Below, one piece after another: positions 1 to 9,618 of a stretch of DNA of 64,000 bases. A program made the position numbers and the translations under genes. The stretch lies in contig NZ_CP053435.1 of assembly GCF_013127955.1 (NCBI RefSeq), positions 4,216,001 through 4,280,000 of the forward strand. Direction: 5' to 3'. Position 1 is the first letter of the stretch; every line of letters begins with the position of its first letter. Source of the DNA: Spirosoma taeanense (GTDB lineage Bacteria; Bacteroidota; Bacteroidia; Cytophagales; Spirosomataceae). The notes under the pieces were generated by a model that saw only the letters and a list, made by a program, of their open reading frames with translations, had not been told where the DNA came from and made no database searches.

Positions 1-783
1 TATATCCGGCACATCACCACCGGTTTCTCGATCTCGGTCTTGATCTGGCTCGGTTCCGCATTTGTCCCAACACCATATCGGTATGCCTTGTGGGGACTGG
101 CCCTGCTGATCGAACTCAGCACTCCACTGACGACGTCGGGTGGTCGGTTGCATAAAGAATTCCCGCCGGATGTCCGGCATCTGCCCGAGCGCTACGGTCT
201 GTTCACACTCCTGGTGCTGGGCCAGGCCGTTACCAGCACCGCCCAGGGCCTGATCCAGACGGGTTTCGAAACAGATACCGTAGTTGCGACCCTACTGGGC
301 GGGATTGTTATCATTGGCCTGTGGTGGGCGTATTTCGACCGGCTGGACGACGATGCCGTTCGGCGGGTCAGCGAGGGCGGCAGCGCCCGACTCTATGCTT
401 TCTGGCTGTATCTGCACCTGCCCCTGACCGTTGCCCTGACGGTGGTGGGCGTCGGACTGACGCTGGCCATCCGGGGCGTGGATGCCCCCGAACTGCCTGC
501 CTCAACGCAATGGTTGTTTGCCGGGTCGGTGGCGGGTTACTTCCTGGCCGAAGCGGGGATCAGCCTGACAACCCTAAAAGCCGGTCCTTCGCATCCAAGC
601 TTTGTTCGGGGGGTTATTGTCCGGTTCGGCATGGCGATTCTCCTGATAAGCATTCGCCTGCTGACTTCATTGAACACATTGACCCTCCTGGGCATTGCGG
701 CCGGGGCCATAGTTGCGCTCATTATCAGCGACCAGTTCAGCCCTGAAGCGCCCGAAAGCGAAGAGCGAATTGTAGGGCAGTAA
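1..783 (+). CDS. LtrA-like low-temperature-requirement family membrane protein (5'-truncated)
   Basis: The reading frame is open from base 1, so the N-terminal part lies outside the window; about 260 C-terminal residues are present. The visible part is almost entirely hydrophobic, with about six or seven membrane segments. It contains the stretch HLPERYGLFTLLVLGQ, close to the H-x-x-E-R-x-G-L-F-x-I-x-x-L-G-E block typical of bacterial low temperature requirement A (LtrA) proteins, with Gln replacing the usual final Glu. LtrA proteins are inner-membrane proteins of poorly known role. The C-terminus is a short charged tail. A P450 gene follows 56 bases downstream in the same direction and could be co-transcribed. 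The family call is fairly firm; function is unknown. Confidence 0.8.
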   Translation, partial: YIRHITTGFSISVLIWLGSAFVPTPYRYALWGLALLIELSTPLTTSGGRLHKEFPPDVRHLPERYGLFTLLVLGQAVTSTAQGLIQTGFETDTVVATLLGGIVIIGLWWAYFDRLDDDAVRRVSEGGSARLYAFWLYLHLPLTVALTVVGVGLTLAIRGVDAPELPASTQWLFAGSVAGYFLAEAGISLTTLKAGPSHPSFVRGVIVRFGMAILLISIRLLTSLNTLTLLGIAAGAIVALIISDQFSPEAPESEERIVGQ

Positions 784-839
784 ACGGATTCGGACGAAGG
801 CGTTTGTCCGGCTACGGTACATTTTGTAATTTTCTCTCT

Positions 840-2216
840 ATGGAAACGGCTCTTTCGTCTACGCGTGCAATTCCGGTGCATCCGGGCCTGCCTGTTGTGG
901 GTAATACACTTAGCTACCTGCGCGACCCACTCGCGTTTCTGCGCGGTCTGCAGCAGCAATACGGCTCCGAACGCATGGTCCGCATCAGCGTAGGCGGGCG
1001 GCTAACGACGCTGATGCTCAAACCCGAAGAAACCAAGCAGGTGCTTCAGGAAAACAACCGCAACTACGGCCGTGGCAAGTCGTTCGCCATTCTGCGGGAG
1101 TTTCTGGGCAACGGCCTGCTGACCAGCGATGGCGACTTCTGGCGTCGGCAACGGCGGCTGGCGCAACCGGCTTTCCATCGCCAGAAGCTCATTCTGCTGG
1201 CCGAAACCATGATTTCGGAGGCAGTAGCCTGGGCCGAACGGCTGGAAACCATGGATCGCCAGAAACCCGTCAACATCTCGGCCGCAACAACCGACGTTAC
1301 GTTGCGGATTGTTACAAAAACGCTGTTTGGCAGCGATCTGGGCAGCCGCTCCAGTGATCTGGGCCGCGCATTAAGCCATTTAAACCACGTAGCGAATAAC
1401 GCCGTTATCAATCCTTTTCGATTGCCCAAATGGGTACCAACGCCCGACAATCGGGCTTTCGAAAAAGCCCGGCGGGAAGTCGATCAGTTGATATTCAGCA
1501 TCATTGAAACCCGGCAGCGAACGGGCGAAAGCCACGACGATTTGCTGGATATGCTGCTGCGCGCCACCGACGATGAAACCGGCGAGGGCATGTCGGATGC
1601 GCAGCTCCGCGACGAGATGGTAACGCTGTTTACGGCGGGGCAGGAAACCACCGCTACGTCTATGGCCTGGACGCTCTACCTGCTCGCTCAGCATCCCGAT
1701 GTGCTGGCACGGGTCAAAGCTGAAATTAGTACGACCCTCGGTCCTCGCGATCGTCCCTCTGCCGACGATCTCCGCGCCATGCCGTTCCTATCGCAGGTCA
1801 TTAACGAGTCGCTACGTCTGTACCCACCCGCCTGGGTCATGAGCCGCCTGTCACTGGGGCCCGACCGGTTCGGTGAGTATATGATTGATGCCAATCAGGG
1901 CGTCTTGCTCAGCCCTTACGTCCTGCACCACGATCCGGCTACGTGGCCGAAACCTGATCAGTTTAACCCCGACCGGTTTGCTCCGGAGCTTATGAAGGAT
2001 AAGTCGGACCGCGAACGGCATCCGTATTCGTTTATACCGTTCGGTGGTGGGCCGCGCCTGTGCATCGGCAATCAGTTCGCGCTGATGGAAATGCAGGCTC
2101 TGCTGACCGTACTCCTGCACCGGTTTGATCTCCAGTCCGTGCCCGGCCTGCACATTAAACCCCAGCCACTCATCACCCTTCGCCCAAAGCAGGCCGTGCG
2201 GGTGTTCCTGCGTTGA
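840..2216 (+). CDS. Cytochrome P450
   Basis: A 458-residue soluble heme monooxygenase. Visible hallmarks are the I-helix oxygen-activation motif AGQETTA near residue 265, the K-helix ExxR as ESLR near residue 322, and the heme-binding loop PFGGGPRLCIG with the cysteine ligand near residue 408. An N-terminal proline-rich HPGLPVVGN hinge is present but there is no membrane anchor, which fits a cytosolic bacterial enzyme. An upstream in-frame TTG at 804 would add 12 unconvincing residues; ATG at 840 places the Pro-rich segment where the family has it. The substrate cannot be told from sequence. No ferredoxin or reductase partner is encoded next to it, so electron donors must come from elsewhere. 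Confidence 0.95.
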   Translation: METALSSTRAIPVHPGLPVVGNTLSYLRDPLAFLRGLQQQYGSERMVRISVGGRLTTLMLKPEETKQVLQENNRNYGRGKSFAILREFLGNGLLTSDGDFWRRQRRLAQPAFHRQKLILLAETMISEAVAWAERLETMDRQKPVNISAATTDVTLRIVTKTLFGSDLGSRSSDLGRALSHLNHVANNAVINPFRLPKWVPTPDNRAFEKARREVDQLIFSIIETRQRTGESHDDLLDMLLRATDDETGEGMSDAQLRDEMVTLFTAGQETTATSMAWTLYLLAQHPDVLARVKAEISTTLGPRDRPSADDLRAMPFLSQVINESLRLYPPAWVMSRLSLGPDRFGEYMIDANQGVLLSPYVLHHDPATWPKPDQFNPDRFAPELMKDKSDRERHPYSFIPFGGGPRLCIGNQFALMEMQALLTVLLHRFDLQSVPGLHIKPQPLITLRPKQAVRVFLR

Positions 2217-2245
2217 ACTGCCTCTTTTCTTCACGATTGATTGAC

Positions 2246-2274
2246 GATGCCGGCTGGTAACCAGCATCTGTTTT
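2246..2274 (+). terminator. Probable terminator after the P450 gene
   Basis: A hairpin (GATGC, then GCTGG-TAA-CCAGC, then ATC) is followed by TGTTTT, 29 bases after the P450 stop codon. The stem has a small bulge, so this is a reasonable but imperfect intrinsic terminator. Confidence 0.5.
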
Positions 2275-2341
2275 GCGATTAATGAGCAATCTGCAAGAGT
2301 TTATGCGTGAAAACCACCGCTACAATACGGGTAATTCCCTG

Positions 2342-2373
2342 TTGCAATAACTACTATCAGGAAAATACCTTTG
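2342..2373 (+). promoter_or_regulatory. Bacteroidota-type promoter
   Basis: TTG at 2342-2344, a 21-base spacer, then TACCTTTG at 2366-2373, which matches the Bacteroidota -7 consensus TAnnTTTG. It lies about 85 bases upstream of the small gene at 2457 and would drive that gene and its overlapping partner. Confidence 0.55.
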
Positions 2374-2456
2374 TGACAATCAGCTATTTAAGCCCTACGT
2401 GTATCTTCATCCGCGGAGGGGTTAGTAGCTTAGCCAACCCTTAAACCTTCCAGATA

Positions 2457-2855
2457 ATGACACCCATGCCAACCCAAACCAAAACAATGCTGGTCGATGA
2501 CTGTGTGGTCAGTCGAACCGATGCGCCCGTCAATCTATCCATCCAGATTCTGTTCGGTCAACTGGCGGATATCCTCGTCCGCATCGATGGCGAAACCGTT
2601 GTCCAGTACAGCAATGACGACACCAATCCGCCCACCAGTATTTTGCTGGGCAGTAATAATTCACTGGCCGATAAGACGATGCGCATTTCAGTTCTGGTGA
2701 AAGACACGAATGGCAACACCGACGATTCAGGGGTTAACGTCACGCTGACGGGCATGCCTTCTCTGGTCAATCACCTGCTGCTCTCCAAAATATCACCAAG
2801 CGGCAGTACGAAATTCTTTTCGTTTGAGTTTAACTTTTTCCAGATGGAGCCATGA
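2457..2855 (+). CDS. Hypothetical protein, 132 aa
   Basis: I do not recognise a family. The product has no clear signal peptide or membrane segment. It is rich in beta-type hydrophobic/polar alternation (IRIDGETVVQYSNDD, MRISVLVKDTNGNTDD), which suggests a small all-beta, possibly immunoglobulin-like fold. The ATG at 2457 is followed by another at 2466, so the start is uncertain by three codons. The stop codon overlaps the start of the next gene (ATGA, 4 bases), a sign of translational coupling, and a good promoter lies upstream. Codon usage resembles neighbouring genes. It is probably a real gene that works with its downstream partner, but the function is unknown. Confidence 0.65.
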   Translation: MTPMPTQTKTMLVDDCVVSRTDAPVNLSIQILFGQLADILVRIDGETVVQYSNDDTNPPTSILLGSNNSLADKTMRISVLVKDTNGNTDDSGVNVTLTGMPSLVNHLLLSKISPSGSTKFFSFEFNFFQMEP

Positions 2856-4078
2856 TCAGAACGCGAGCGACATGGGTAGTGCTGCTGGCTCTGACGGGCG
2901 CAACCGGCTGGGCGCAGGTGGTTGACTCGACCATTACGTTGAACTTTCTTCGTAATCCTGTTTCGCCCGCTGCGAACATCATTGGCATTGCTCCCAACGA
3001 AATCCAGCGCCCGACTGACGTTACGGGATTCATCGCTTCCTTACAAAATGCCACCGGTGGGTTTAGTGCGTTGCCGGCCAACTTTGCCGTTGATATAGCG
3101 CCGTACTGGCTGTTTGGTAATCGGGGCCGGAATCTGACGTTTGGCGAAGAGAAGTCACCAACAAAAGGAAGTATTCCGCAGACGTTCGTGTTTTCAGCGG
3201 CTTTCCGGAGTTTGAAAAGCCGCCGGAATACGGACTCCACGTCTCAACTAGCCCTGGGCGTTAAGTTTTCCATAGTCCGGGGGCGTTATGACAGCCAGGA
3301 ACTTGATGAGGTAAAAGCGTTTCTGAGGGAGGCCAATACGTTACGTGCAACTCTCACGGAGAGTTTGCGCGATAATAATGCTGACTACAAAAACGTAACA
3401 GACCAGATTCGGCGGGTTAAAGCCAAACGTAATAAAACCCTGAGTGACTCACTTAGTATTCAGCAGTTAGAAAATGAGCGGCTCCAACTACTTACCCAGT
3501 TAGAAGCAGAAGTAGCGGCCCAGTATGCTCAGCGCATCAGTAAATACAACAGAAACGTTCTGAGATTAGCCAACGAGCCTTTGCAACGGTACGGATTCAA
3601 GCTGGATTTTGCCGCTGGTCTTGCCTGGGACTACCCCAACAACCAATATTCGGCCGGAAATCTATACCGGACTGGGGCCTGGCTTACCGGCGGGATTGAC
3701 AGTAAACAGGGGCATGTTTTTTTGGGAATTATACGCTATCTCTATAACCCGGAGGTGGTGTTTGCAGATCCGCAGGCGAAACTGAACCCGGTGAACGCGC
3801 AGACGCTCGATGGCGGGATTCGCTACAACTATCAGGAGAAAACCAGCCCGGTAAGCGTCGGGGCCGAGTTCATTTACCGTTCCGTTTTGAACACTGGACT
3901 AATAAACGACAGTTGGCGTCTGGTGGCTAACTTCAATTATGAAGTTGCGACAAACACCGTTCTAACGTTCGCTATCGGCCGCGACTTTGATCGAACCGTA
4001 AAAAAGGATGGAAATATTATCGGCGTCCTGAACCTGATAAAAGGGTTCGGTTCCTCAAGGCGCATCCTTGGGGAATGA
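2852..4078 (+). CDS. Secreted protein with central coiled coil, probable outer-membrane protein
   Basis: A 408-residue protein starting with a typical signal peptide (charged N-terminus, hydrophobic core, predicted cleavage after TGWAQ). Residues about 145-235 are highly charged and helical (repeated Gln, Glu, Lys, Arg, Leu), consistent with a coiled coil. The C-terminal part alternates hydrophobic and polar residues and ends in strand-like segments, which fits a beta-barrel or beta-rich outer-membrane protein. No family recognised. It overlaps the preceding small gene by 4 bases and is followed by a strong bidirectional terminator, so the two form a self-contained transcription unit. Function unknown; cell-envelope location is inferred. 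Confidence 0.75.
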   Translation: MIRTRATWVVLLALTGATGWAQVVDSTITLNFLRNPVSPAANIIGIAPNEIQRPTDVTGFIASLQNATGGFSALPANFAVDIAPYWLFGNRGRNLTFGEEKSPTKGSIPQTFVFSAAFRSLKSRRNTDSTSQLALGVKFSIVRGRYDSQELDEVKAFLREANTLRATLTESLRDNNADYKNVTDQIRRVKAKRNKTLSDSLSIQQLENERLQLLTQLEAEVAAQYAQRISKYNRNVLRLANEPLQRYGFKLDFAAGLAWDYPNNQYSAGNLYRTGAWLTGGIDSKQGHVFLGIIRYLYNPEVVFADPQAKLNPVNAQTLDGGIRYNYQEKTSPVSVGAEFIYRSVLNTGLINDSWRLVANFNYEVATNTVLTFAIGRDFDRTVKKDGNIIGVLNLIKGFGSSRRILGE

Positions 4079-4083
4079 ATAAA

Positions 4084-4123
4084 AACGCTCGTTGGATTGA
4101 GTGTCATTCATCCAACGAGCGTT
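4084..4123. terminator. Bidirectional terminator between convergent genes
   Basis: A perfect 14-bp inverted repeat (AACGCTCGTTGGAT and its complement, arms 4084-4097 and 4110-4123) lies between the stop codons of the plus-strand gene ending at 4078 and the minus-strand transporter ending at 4129. A-rich sequence precedes the left arm, giving U-rich tails for minus-strand transcripts. Confidence 0.75.
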
Positions 4124-4128
4124 AAGAC

Positions 4129-5412
4129 TTAACTCACCTGAGGAACAACTTCGGGCGCGTGTTCTGGTTTCTTTACGGCGATCAGTGTAATAACAGCGGA
4201 AAGAAACAGAGAGCCAGCCATAAACAGATACGAAGCGCCAAAGCTGCCGGTTGTCCCGTTCAGGTAGCCAACAATATAGGAGCCGATGAACGAGCCTAAG
4301 GCGCCGAAGCTGTTGATGAGCGCCATGGCCCCACCAGCTACATTTCGGGGAAGTATCTCCGGGATAATTGCAAAGAATGGGCCGTAAGGAGCATACATGG
4401 CCCCACCGGCAAGGATCAACAGCATGAACGAAAGCCAGAAGTTACTGACCCCAACCAGGTAGGAACCGTAAAAGGCAATGGCCCCCAGCACCAGAAACGG
4501 CCACACAAACGCTTTGCGGTTCAGGGTTTTGTCCGAATAATAGGAAGCGCCCAGCATGCCGATAATCGCCAGTACGTACGGTACGGATGACAGCCAGCCG
4601 GTTTTCACAATCGTCATGTTGGGCGCAGCATTTAAAATGGAGGGCAGCCACATCACAAACCCGTAGACGCCGATGCTCCATAAGGCATACTGCAGACTGA
4701 GCAGAATAACCACTCTGGACTTGAAGGCTTCCGCGTAGTTCTTTACCGGCTTGATTCCCTGCTGCTCCTGATGCAGGCGGTTCAGTAATGCCTGTTTTTC
4801 GGAGTGTGATAACCAGTTGGCGTCTTCCGGCTTGTCGTCCACTAACCGCCACCAGAAAAAAGCCCAGATAACCGCCGGAAGCCCCTCCAGAATAAACATC
4901 CAGCGCCAGCCAACCGCTTCGATTAAGTAACCCGACAAAACCGACATCCAGAGAATGGTGGCCGGATTACCAAGAATTAAGAACGTATTGGCCTGCGACC
5001 GTTCGGCTTTGGTGAACCACCGACTCAGGAAAAGCAGCATGGCCGGCATGACGGCACTCTCTACCACGCCCAGCGTGAAGCGAATAACAATCAGGGCGTT
5101 GACATTGCTGATGATACCGGTTGCCATGGCCAGGCCACCCCATAGAATCAACGACCAGAAGATTAATTTTTTGGCGCTGCGCTTCTCGGCATAGACCGCC
5201 CCCGGCACCTGAAAGAAAAAGTAGCCCAGAAAGAACAGCGAGCCTAACAGCGACGACATGGCAGGGGTGATGTTCAGATCCTTCGCCATGCCGCTGGCGG
5301 CCCCAAAGCCAAAGTTCGCCCGGTCTAAATACGCCAGGCTATACGTAATGAACGCGATTGGTAACAGTCGGTACCAACGGGATTTTGCAATTGTGTTGTT
5401 GCTTGCCTCCAT
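4129..5412 (-). CDS. MFS transporter, anion:cation symporter (ACS) family
   Basis: A 427-residue integral membrane protein with about 12 hydrophobic segments. The N-terminus has the ACS-family pattern with SLAYLDRANFGFGAASGM in and after helix 1, then LGYFFFQVPGA in helix 2, which is the block that separates this family (hexuronate, galactonate, tartrate, phthalate and other organic-anion permeases) from sugar MFS proteins. A long hydrophilic central loop (near residues 190-230) divides two six-helix halves. Likely an inner-membrane proton-coupled importer of a small organic acid. No catabolic genes flank it: metH upstream is on the same strand but separated by a possible terminator. The substrate cannot be assigned. 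Confidence 0.9.
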   Translation of the reverse strand: MEASNNTIAKSRWYRLLPIAFITYSLAYLDRANFGFGAASGMAKDLNITPAMSSLLGSLFFLGYFFFQVPGAVYAEKRSAKKLIFWSLILWGGLAMATGIISNVNALIVIRFTLGVVESAVMPAMLLFLSRWFTKAERSQANTFLILGNPATILWMSVLSGYLIEAVGWRWMFILEGLPAVIWAFFWWRLVDDKPEDANWLSHSEKQALLNRLHQEQQGIKPVKNYAEAFKSRVVILLSLQYALWSIGVYGFVMWLPSILNAAPNMTIVKTGWLSSVPYVLAIIGMLGASYYSDKTLNRKAFVWPFLVLGAIAFYGSYLVGVSNFWLSFMLLILAGGAMYAPYGPFFAIIPEILPRNVAGGAMALINSFGALGSFIGSYIVGYLNGTTGSFGASYLFMAGSLFLSAVITLIAVKKPEHAPEVVPQVS

Positions 5413-5513
5413 TTATTATTCTGGGCGGTGATAATCGAAACATTATTTCGCCCTGCACAGAAAGACGAACGATGATTGTTCTCTACTGAATTATTTTCGG
5501 TTTGCTTCAAAGC

Positions 5514-5550
5514 AAAAAAACGGCCGTCCAGAGAACAACCGTCTTTTTTT
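5514..5550 (-). terminator. Possible metH terminator
   Basis: On the minus strand, an A7 run and GACGG are followed by a loop and CCG plus T7. The short ACGG/CCGT stem extends into A:T pairs. An adjacent 7-bp inverted repeat (TTTGCTT/AAGCAAA, 5501-5516) follows. This is just downstream of the metH stop codon, but the GC part of the stem is short. Confidence 0.4.
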
Positions 5551-5575
5551 AAGAATGCAGGCATATCTATGCCGA

Positions 5576-8500
5576 CTAGGCATCATAGCTCAGTACCGGC
5601 GACAGCCACTTTTCAATCTCCTCAACCGGCCTGTCTTTCCGCTGGGCGTAATCATAAACCTGGTCTTTATTGATCTTGCCAACGGCGAAATACTTCGATT
5701 CAGGATGCGAGAAATAGAACCCACTCACCGACGACGCTGGATACATGGCATAACTTTCGGTCAGTTCAATGTCAATCCTGTTCGCATTCAGCAGTTCGAA
5801 CAGCGTTCCTTTCTCGGTATGATCCGGGCAGGCCGGATAGCCCGGCGCGGGTCGAATCCCCTGATAGTTTTCTTTGATCATGTCTTCGTTTGTCAGGTTT
5901 TCATTAGCAGCATAGGGCCAGAACTCTGTACGCACGCGTTCATGCATCCGCTCGGCGAAGGCTTCGGCTAACCGGTCGGCAATGGCTTTGACCATGATGC
6001 TGTTGTAATCGTCATGGTCGCGCTCATACTGCTCCAGCAGAGCTTCAATACCAATGCCGGCCGTCACGGCAAACCCACCAATGTAGTCTTCCCGGCCGCT
6101 TTCGAGCGGAGCAATGAAGTCTGACAGACAGAAGTTCGGCAGGCCGGGTGCCTTCTGATTCTGCTGCCGCAGGAAGTGCAGCACCGTTTTGGTATCGTAA
6201 ATCAGCTCACCCGCCGGACTTACGGCCGACTGCGATTCTGCCCGCGATATTTTGTATTCAATATGCCGGTGCGAGCCGTGCCGTTCGCAGGGAATATCCC
6301 GAATTTCTTCCTCAAACTCGTGCAGCAGTACGTCGTCGTCGGCCGAGTTGGCAGGGTAAAACCCAACGACGGCTTTTGCCTTCAGAAGTTTTTTGTCAAT
6401 AATTTCCTGCAACAGTCGGTTGGCATCGTCGAAGAGTTTGCGGGCTTCACTGCCTACGGTAGCATCGTCAAAAATAGCGGGGTATTTCCCACTCAGCTGC
6501 CACGTCTGGAAGAAAGGCGTCCAGTCGATGTAGCGGGCCAACTCGGCAATGTCGTAATCCTCAAAGTACCGATTCCCCAGAAACTGAGGCTTGGTCGGCT
6601 CGAAGTTACTCCAATCAATAGGGGTGCGATTCGCGCGGGCAGCCTCAAGGGTCAGGCTGGCCTTTTCCTGCCGACGCCGGGCGTGATCATCGCGCAGTTT
6701 GGCGTACTCAGCCTTGATCTGTTTAAAAATCTCGTCGCGCGTGGTGGTCTGTTCGCTCGTCAGGCGTCCGGCCACGGGAACGCTGCGGCTGGCGTCGAGT
6801 ACGTGAATAACTGGCCCCGAATAGTGCGGATCTATCTTCACGGCCGTGTGCATCCGGGAGGTTGTGGCCCCGCCGATCAGCAGCGGCAGCGTAAAGCCCT
6901 GCCGCTCCATCTCTTTTGCTACGCCCACCATTTCATCGAGCGAAGGCGTAATCAGTCCGCTCAGACCAATGATATCGACTTGATGCTTCCGGGCTTCGTC
7001 CAGAATTTTCTGCGTAGGCACCATCACGCCGAGATCGATGATCTCGTAGTTATTACAGCCCAGCACGACGCCAACAATGTTCTTACCAATGTCGTGTACG
7101 TCGCCTTTTACGGTTGCCAGCAGGATTTTCCCCGCCGTAGAGGATTCCCCGTCCGATTTCTCGGCTTCAATAAAGGGCGTCAGGTAGGCCACGGCTTTTT
7201 TCATCACCCGCGCCGACTTCACCACTTGCGGCAGGAACATCTTACCCTCGCCGAACAAGTCGCCAACGATGTTCATACCGTCCATCAGTGGCCCTTCAAT
7301 CACGTGCAGCGGCCGCTCGACCTGCTGCCGGATTTCTTCAACGTCCTGGTCAATATAGTCTGTAATTCCTTTAACGAGCGCGTGTTTCAGCCGTTCGCGG
7401 ACGGGTTCATTCCGCCAGGCGTCGTCCTGCACTACGGCCTTGCCTTTGGCTTTTACGGTCTCAGCAAACTCAACCAGCCGCTCCGTTGCGTCGGGTCGGC
7501 GGTTCAGCAGAACGTCCTCGCAGCGTTCGAGCAGGTCTTTCGGGATGTTGTCATACACCTCCAGCTGACCAGCGTTGACGATGCCCATGTCCAGGCCGGC
7601 GCGGATGGCGTGGTAGAGGAAGGCAGAGTGCATAGCTTCCCGCACTACGTCATTCCCACGGAACGAGAACGAAATGTTCGACACCCCCCCACTCACTTTA
7701 GCCAGGGGCAGGTTTTTCTTGATCCAGCGGGTAGCGTTAATAAAATCAACGGCGTAATTGTTGTGCTCGTCAATCCCGGTGGCTACAGTCAGGATATTCG
7801 GGTCAAAAATGATGTCCTGCGGAGCAAACCTGACCTTATCGACGAGAATCCGGTAAGCTCGTTCGCAGATTTCGATGCGTCGTTCGTAGGAGTCGGCCTG
7901 ACCCGTTTCGTCAAACGCCATCACGACCGCAGCCGCCCCGTAGCGTTTTACCAGTTGCGCCCGCTCAATAAAAGCCTCCTCTCCCTCCTTCAGCGAAATC
8001 GAGTTCACAATCGCCTTTCCCTGCACGCATTTTAGGCCAGCTTCAATGACTTCCCATTTCGAGGAGTCGATCATAATGGGAACGCGGGCAATATCCGGTT
8101 CCGATGCAATCAGGTTCAGAAAAGTCGTCATGGCCTCGACCGAGTCGAGCATGCCTTCATCCATGTTGACGTCAATAACCTGCGCGCCCCCTTCAACCTG
8201 GCCCCGGGCAATGCTCAGCGCTTCGTCGTAATTGCCTTCTTTGATGAGCCGGGCGAACTTCTTCGAGCCGGTTACGTTCGTGCGCTCCCCAACGTTCAGG
8301 AAGTTCGTCTGCTCGGTAATCTTCAGCGGCTCCAGACCGCTCAACTTTTGATACGGTTCGGGCTGAGGCAACGAACGGGGCGGGTATTTGGCTGCGACCT
8401 GGGCAATGGCCCGGATATGGTCGGGTGTGGAACCACAGCAGCCCCCCACAATATTGACAAAACTATCGCGGATGAAGCCTTCAATCTGATTGGCCATCAT

Positions 8501-9352
8501 CTCGGGCGTTTCGTCGTACTCCCCAAATTCATTCGGTAGTCCAGCATTTGGATAAGCCGACGTAAAGAACGGGGCTTCTTTGGCAAGCGTCTGAATATAT
8601 GGCCGCATGGGTTCGGCTCCAAGGGCACAGTTCAGACCCACGCTCAGCAGCGGCAGGTGCGAAACCGAGTAAAGAAAGGCTTCGGTCGTCTGGCCCGAAA
8701 GCGTCCGGCCACTGGCGTCGGTAATGGTCCCCGACACCATGATCGGCAGTGGGGTTTTACCCACAAAATATTTATCAATCGCAAACAGAGCGGCTTTGGC
8801 GTTGAGCGTATCGAAGATCGTCTCCACCAGCAACAGATCCACCCCTCCTTCGACCAGCCCGGCCACCTGCTCGTAATACGCATCAACCAGTTCATCGAAC
8901 GTAACGGCGCGATAGGCGGGGTTGTTGACGTCGGGCGAGAGGCTGGCAGTACGGTTGGTTGGCCCCATGGCACCGGCGACAAACCGGGGCTTGTCGGGGT
9001 TCTGCTGCGTAAACTCGTCGGCCACCGCCTTTGCCAGCCGGGCCGATTCAAAATTCAGTTCGTAGGCCAGCTTCTCCATACGATAGTCGGCCATGGCAAT
9101 GGTCGTACCGCTGAAGGTGTTGGTTTCAATGATGTCGGCGCCCGCTTCCAGATACTGCCGGTGAATCTCCTGAATCACCTCAGGCTTGGTCAACGACAAC
9201 AGGTCGTTGTTGCCTTTCAGATCGTGCGGCCAATCGCGAAAACGCTCTCCCCGATAATCGGCGTCGGTGAGTTGGTAGCGTTGAATCATGGACCCCATGG
9301 CCCCGTCGAGGACGAGGATGCGTTCGCGGAGAAGTTCGAATATTGTTTTCAA
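5576..9352 (-). CDS. metH: Cobalamin-dependent methionine synthase
   Basis: Transfers a methyl group from 5-methyltetrahydrofolate to homocysteine through methylcobalamin. About 1258 residues, the usual full four-module length. In order: homocysteine module ([12 protein letters not shown] near the start, zinc-ligand GGCCGS near 302-305), pterin-binding module ([14 protein letters not shown]), B12 cap and Rossmann modules with the cobalt-ligating DVHDIG motif near residue 752, and a C-terminal reactivation module with [12 protein letters not shown] near 1171. The start chosen is TTG at 9352, giving [20 protein letters not shown] like family N-termini. The frame stays open to 9514, but that extra stretch is the translated SAM riboswitch and should not be counted as protein. 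Confidence 0.95.
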   Translation of the reverse strand: MKTIFELLRERILVLDGAMGSMIQRYQLTDADYRGERFRDWPHDLKGNNDLLSLTKPEVIQEIHRQYLEAGADIIETNTFSGTTIAMADYRMEKLAYELNFESARLAKAVADEFTQQNPDKPRFVAGAMGPTNRTASLSPDVNNPAYRAVTFDELVDAYYEQVAGLVEGGVDLLLVETIFDTLNAKAALFAIDKYFVGKTPLPIMVSGTITDASGRTLSGQTTEAFLYSVSHLPLLSVGLNCALGAEPMRPYIQTLAKEAPFFTSAYPNAGLPNEFGEYDETPEMMANQIEGFIRDSFVNIVGGCCGSTPDHIRAIAQVAAKYPPRSLPQPEPYQKLSGLEPLKITEQTNFLNVGERTNVTGSKKFARLIKEGNYDEALSIARGQVEGGAQVIDVNMDEGMLDSVEAMTTFLNLIASEPDIARVPIMIDSSKWEVIEAGLKCVQGKAIVNSISLKEGEEAFIERAQLVKRYGAAAVVMAFDETGQADSYERRIEICERAYRILVDKVRFAPQDIIFDPNILTVATGIDEHNNYAVDFINATRWIKKNLPLAKVSGGVSNISFSFRGNDVVREAMHSAFLYHAIRAGLDMGIVNAGQLEVYDNIPKDLLERCEDVLLNRRPDATERLVEFAETVKAKGKAVVQDDAWRNEPVRERLKHALVKGITDYIDQDVEEIRQQVERPLHVIEGPLMDGMNIVGDLFGEGKMFLPQVVKSARVMKKAVAYLTPFIEAEKSDGESSTAGKILLATVKGDVHDIGKNIVGVVLGCNNYEIIDLGVMVPTQKILDEARKHQVDIIGLSGLITPSLDEMVGVAKEMERQGFTLPLLIGGATTSRMHTAVKIDPHYSGPVIHVLDASRSVPVAGRLTSEQTTTRDEIFKQIKAEYAKLRDDHARRRQEKASLTLEAARANRTPIDWSNFEPTKPQFLGNRYFEDYDIAELARYIDWTPFFQTWQLSGKYPAIFDDATVGSEARKLFDDANRLLQEIIDKKLLKAKAVVGFYPANSADDDVLLHEFEEEIRDIPCERHGSHRHIEYKISRAESQSAVSPAGELIYDTKTVLHFLRQQNQKAPGLPNFCLSDFIAPLESGREDYIGGFAVTAGIGIEALLEQYERDHDDYNSIMVKAIADRLAEAFAERMHERVRTEFWPYAANENLTNEDMIKENYQGIRPAPGYPACPDHTEKGTLFELLNANRIDIELTESYAMYPASSVSGFYFSHPESKYFAVGKINKDQVYDYAQRKDRPVEEIEKWLSPVLSYDA

Positions 9353-9448
9353 GTAGTTAGACAGATTATACCGTTGCCTGGTGTTGGGCAGCGTCTTGAC
9401 CAGTATCGTAAAGCAGGGCTTATGCGCAGAGAGACAGAAGGCAGGCTG

Positions 9449-9560
9449 TGCGTTATCTGCCCCGGCACCGGGCCGGGAGGAACGTGGCACCTTCACCATC
9501 GGGTGGGTTGCCAAGACATCATCGGGTCCAATCCCTCCGTCTTTCTGGATAAGCTACGCA
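9449..9560 (-). promoter_or_regulatory. SAM-I (S-box) riboswitch upstream of metH
   Basis: On the minus strand the leader reads CTTATCCAGA, GGAGGGATTGGACCCGATGA, GGCAACC, GGTGCCA, then a P4 hairpin (CCCGG/CCGGG) and GATAACGCA. These are the S-box conserved blocks in the right order and spacing. P1 closes as TTATC/GATAA and extends as TGCG/CGCA across a four-base bulge. It would sense S-adenosylmethionine and lower metH expression when SAM is plentiful. The aptamer sits about 100 bases before the metH start. No clear intrinsic terminator follows, so the output mechanism is open; ATAAGC at 9418-9423 could pair with the 5' strand of P1 (GCTTAT). Confidence 0.9.
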
Positions 9561-9566
9561 AAGTTA
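9559..9566 (-). promoter_or_regulatory. -7 box of the metH/riboswitch promoter
   Basis: TAACTTTG on the minus strand exactly fits TAnnTTTG and abuts the first base of the S-box aptamer, as expected if transcription begins at the riboswitch. No convincing -33 element was seen. Confidence 0.5.
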
Positions 9567-9572
9567 ACAAAA

Positions 9573-9599
9573 AAGGCGTACCGTCCGTTGGCACGCCTT
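9573..9599 (-). terminator. Intrinsic terminator after the SxtJ-like gene
   Basis: Minus-strand AAGGCGTGCC-AACGGAC-GGTACGCCTT (10-bp stem with one G-T wobble) followed by TTTTG, 20 bases past the stop codon. It insulates the carbamoyltransferase cassette from the metH riboswitch promoter. Confidence 0.85.
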
Positions 9600-9618
9600 C
9601 AATTCGCTATTCGACTGC

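Noticed and set aside
6176..8035. 619-aa plus-strand open frame opposite metH
   Set aside because: Shadow of the high-GC metH codon pattern; no family motif, composition typical of antisense reading.
9353..9514. N-terminal extension of metH to 9514
   Set aside because: It is the translated S-box leader; the residues have no family match and the start would lie inside the aptamer.
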